Below, one piece after another: positions 62,184-64,000 of a stretch of 64,000 nt of DNA. Position 1 is the stretch's first letter. Each line of letters starts with the position of its first letter. The translations under genes were made by a program, and so were the position numbers. Source of the stretch: Latrodectus hesperus (lineage: Eukaryota > Arthropoda > Arachnida > Araneae > Theridiidae); contig CM075853.1 in NCBI GenBank assembly GCA_037975125.1, positions 68,332,268-68,396,267 of the forward strand. The letters are read 5' to 3'. The notes under the pieces were generated by a model that saw nothing but the letters and a program-made list of their open reading frames with translations, was not told where the DNA came from and ran no database searches.

Positions 62184-64000
62184 CTAAAATATTGAAAAAA
62201 TTATTGCAAAAATAATTTCTATAAAATAAATTTTTAAAAAAACAATAAAAGTATTTATAAACAAGAATTGATATGAGAAATATATAAATACATTCAGAAA
62301 AAATGTTATAGTTTCTTACAAAATTATATTTAAATACTGTTAAAAAAATACATTTGCATTAAAAATTTACTTTAATTTTATATTTAGCATAACATTAATA
62401 TTTGAGAATAATTATATTTGAGATTAATATTTAAGAATCGAATTGGACCTGAAAAAATAAAACTTAAAGACTTTCAAAAGTTTTCCAGTGAAGTAAAATT
62501 GTAGAATTTATTATTAAATTGAAAAAATCTGGAGCAAAACAAAAGAGCTTTACCAACAAAATTTTAATAACATGAATTTGCTCCTAATACAAAAAAAGGA
62601 AATGCTTGGATTCATAAAGAAATACAGTAGACACTCGTTTCTACAAACATTGTTTTTATGAAAGTGACCAGTCCTGAGCATGACACCATTAATACAACAT
62701 ATAATTTTAAGTTACAGTTATGAACTAAAATTTTGAAAATACTCTTAAAATGTTAAAATTTTGTTTCTGATACATTTTTATGAAAACTTAAATTTTAATT
62801 AACCAGGTAATGGAACAGAGCTTTAAAAAACAGTGTAGGACCGCATCAACTGGGCTATAAAACAAAATTTGTAAAATAAAATATACTTTTATGAAATCTC
62901 AAATTTTAATTAAAAGGACAGCAGCACCTACTTTAAAAAATACCTGTACATCTAGTCCTAATTTAGATATAGAAACAATCTAGCCCTAATATAAAACAGA
63001 CAGTAAAAATAAATCTAAAATGTAAATAAACATTTTTATAGAAATTAGACTTTCAAATTAATCAATATTACCATACTAAATAAATCTAAATAACATTATA
63101 TGAAATATTTATAAACAATACTTTATAAACGATAACATTAAATAACTCATCTAATCATTGCCGGCAGAATCATCAACACTGGTATGCAATGATATTCTCA
63201 GAATGAATACTCCAGATATAATCCACAAAGAAAATAATAATTCCAACTAATAACAGCAATAAGAAAATAAATCTATTTTATTAACTTTCAAAATAAATTT
63301 TAGTTAAGAAACTTAAAATAAGAAATTTACTGCAAACTAATATTCAAAAACAAAAAAATTTCAAAATATAAACATTAAGCTATTTTCTTCAAAAGTTTGA
63401 ACATATATAATAAAATACTAACAAATGACTAATCAAAGCCTTCAAGTGATACTAGCAGATAAAACAAATTTCATGCAAGTACACTACCACATTATGTCAT
63501 AAAACAAAATGTGCGTCATGTTATACAAATGGATTCCGACGCAGTAACTCCATTTGGCCCATTTTATCTCCTGCACTAAACTGTATTCTTTAACTAATTT
63601 TTTTTTTTTACAAACTTTTACTGTGTCATCTTTTTTACTTAATTAAAATAATTTTATCAGTATTAACATTCAAACATTTAAAAAATTAAACATTAGCATA
63701 AATATTTGGAAAATTTCAATTTTTAAATTATCATAAAATATTGAATTTAATAACTTTTTTGTTGAAGAATGCATATGAATCAGTCAAAACAGAATATTAA
63801 GAGCAATTTTACAAAATATAAATGTTTGTGAATAAAAATAATTTTTGTAGTATGCACTTATTTGTATTTTTAACACACATTACAACCTAGACACTGAATT
63901 CTTAAGAAAAAATAAGAACTTTTCTTTATCCACAAAATTATCTTCAATATACAGTACAAAAACTATTATATCCAAAATATAATCGTTAAGAAAAATAAAC
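62184..64000 (-). other. WAPL: WAPL intron running out of the window
   Basis: AT-rich, with no exon, SINE or terminal repeat that I can support. The N-terminal WAPL exons must lie beyond 64000. Confidence 0.6.

Noticed and set aside
63510..63600. Possible upstream WAPL exon, slightly richer in GC
   Set aside because: No acceptor/donor pair with an open frame of WAPL character could be found.

Overview
This is a eukaryotic, very AT-rich window with two intron-rich protein genes lying tail to tail and a transposon-dense space between them. Long AT-rich introns, GT/AG splice sites, tRNA-derived SINEs, and hAT, Tigger/pogo, piggyBac and non-LTR remnants point to an arthropod. Gene and repeat style resemble a chelicerate, probably a spider, but the species cannot be read from the sequence.

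Gene 1 (+ strand, 640-20131) is a complete 11-exon reading frame for RNA polymerase III subunit RPC3 (POLR3C, RPC62/Rpc82 family). It predicts 515 aa, with conserved phases at every junction. Its introns hold two intact tRNA-SINE insertions with target-site duplications, a SINE of a second family, AT and CA microsatellites, a perfect 72-nt hairpin and a small inverted-repeat element.

Gene 2 (- strand, 62183 down to 37593) is the 3' part of the cohesin-release factor WAPL. Fourteen exons encode the last 594 aa, essentially the whole conserved WAPL domain; the N-terminal exons lie beyond position 64000. Its introns carry a decayed piggyBac copy, a small hAT-like element, a Tigger/pogo copy split by a SINE, further SINE copies, and a 5'-truncated non-LTR fragment with an RNase H domain.

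The space between the genes (20132-37592, including an undetermined length of WAPL 3' UTR) holds no host gene I can recognise. It contains a 2.5-kb hAT-type element (24948-27479) with 10-bp perfect terminal repeats and an 8-bp target duplication, sitting just upstream of a transposase-derived ORF fragment. It also has a candidate solo LTR, a second hAT-like end, a decayed RNase H-bearing non-LTR fragment, several microsatellites and a few unclassified patches richer in GC.

The two host genes are unrelated housekeeping genes (Pol III transcription; cohesin unloading), and nothing suggests they work together. I see no new defence, biosynthetic or regulatory system. The interesting content is the nested and dated transposon record and several strong hairpins.
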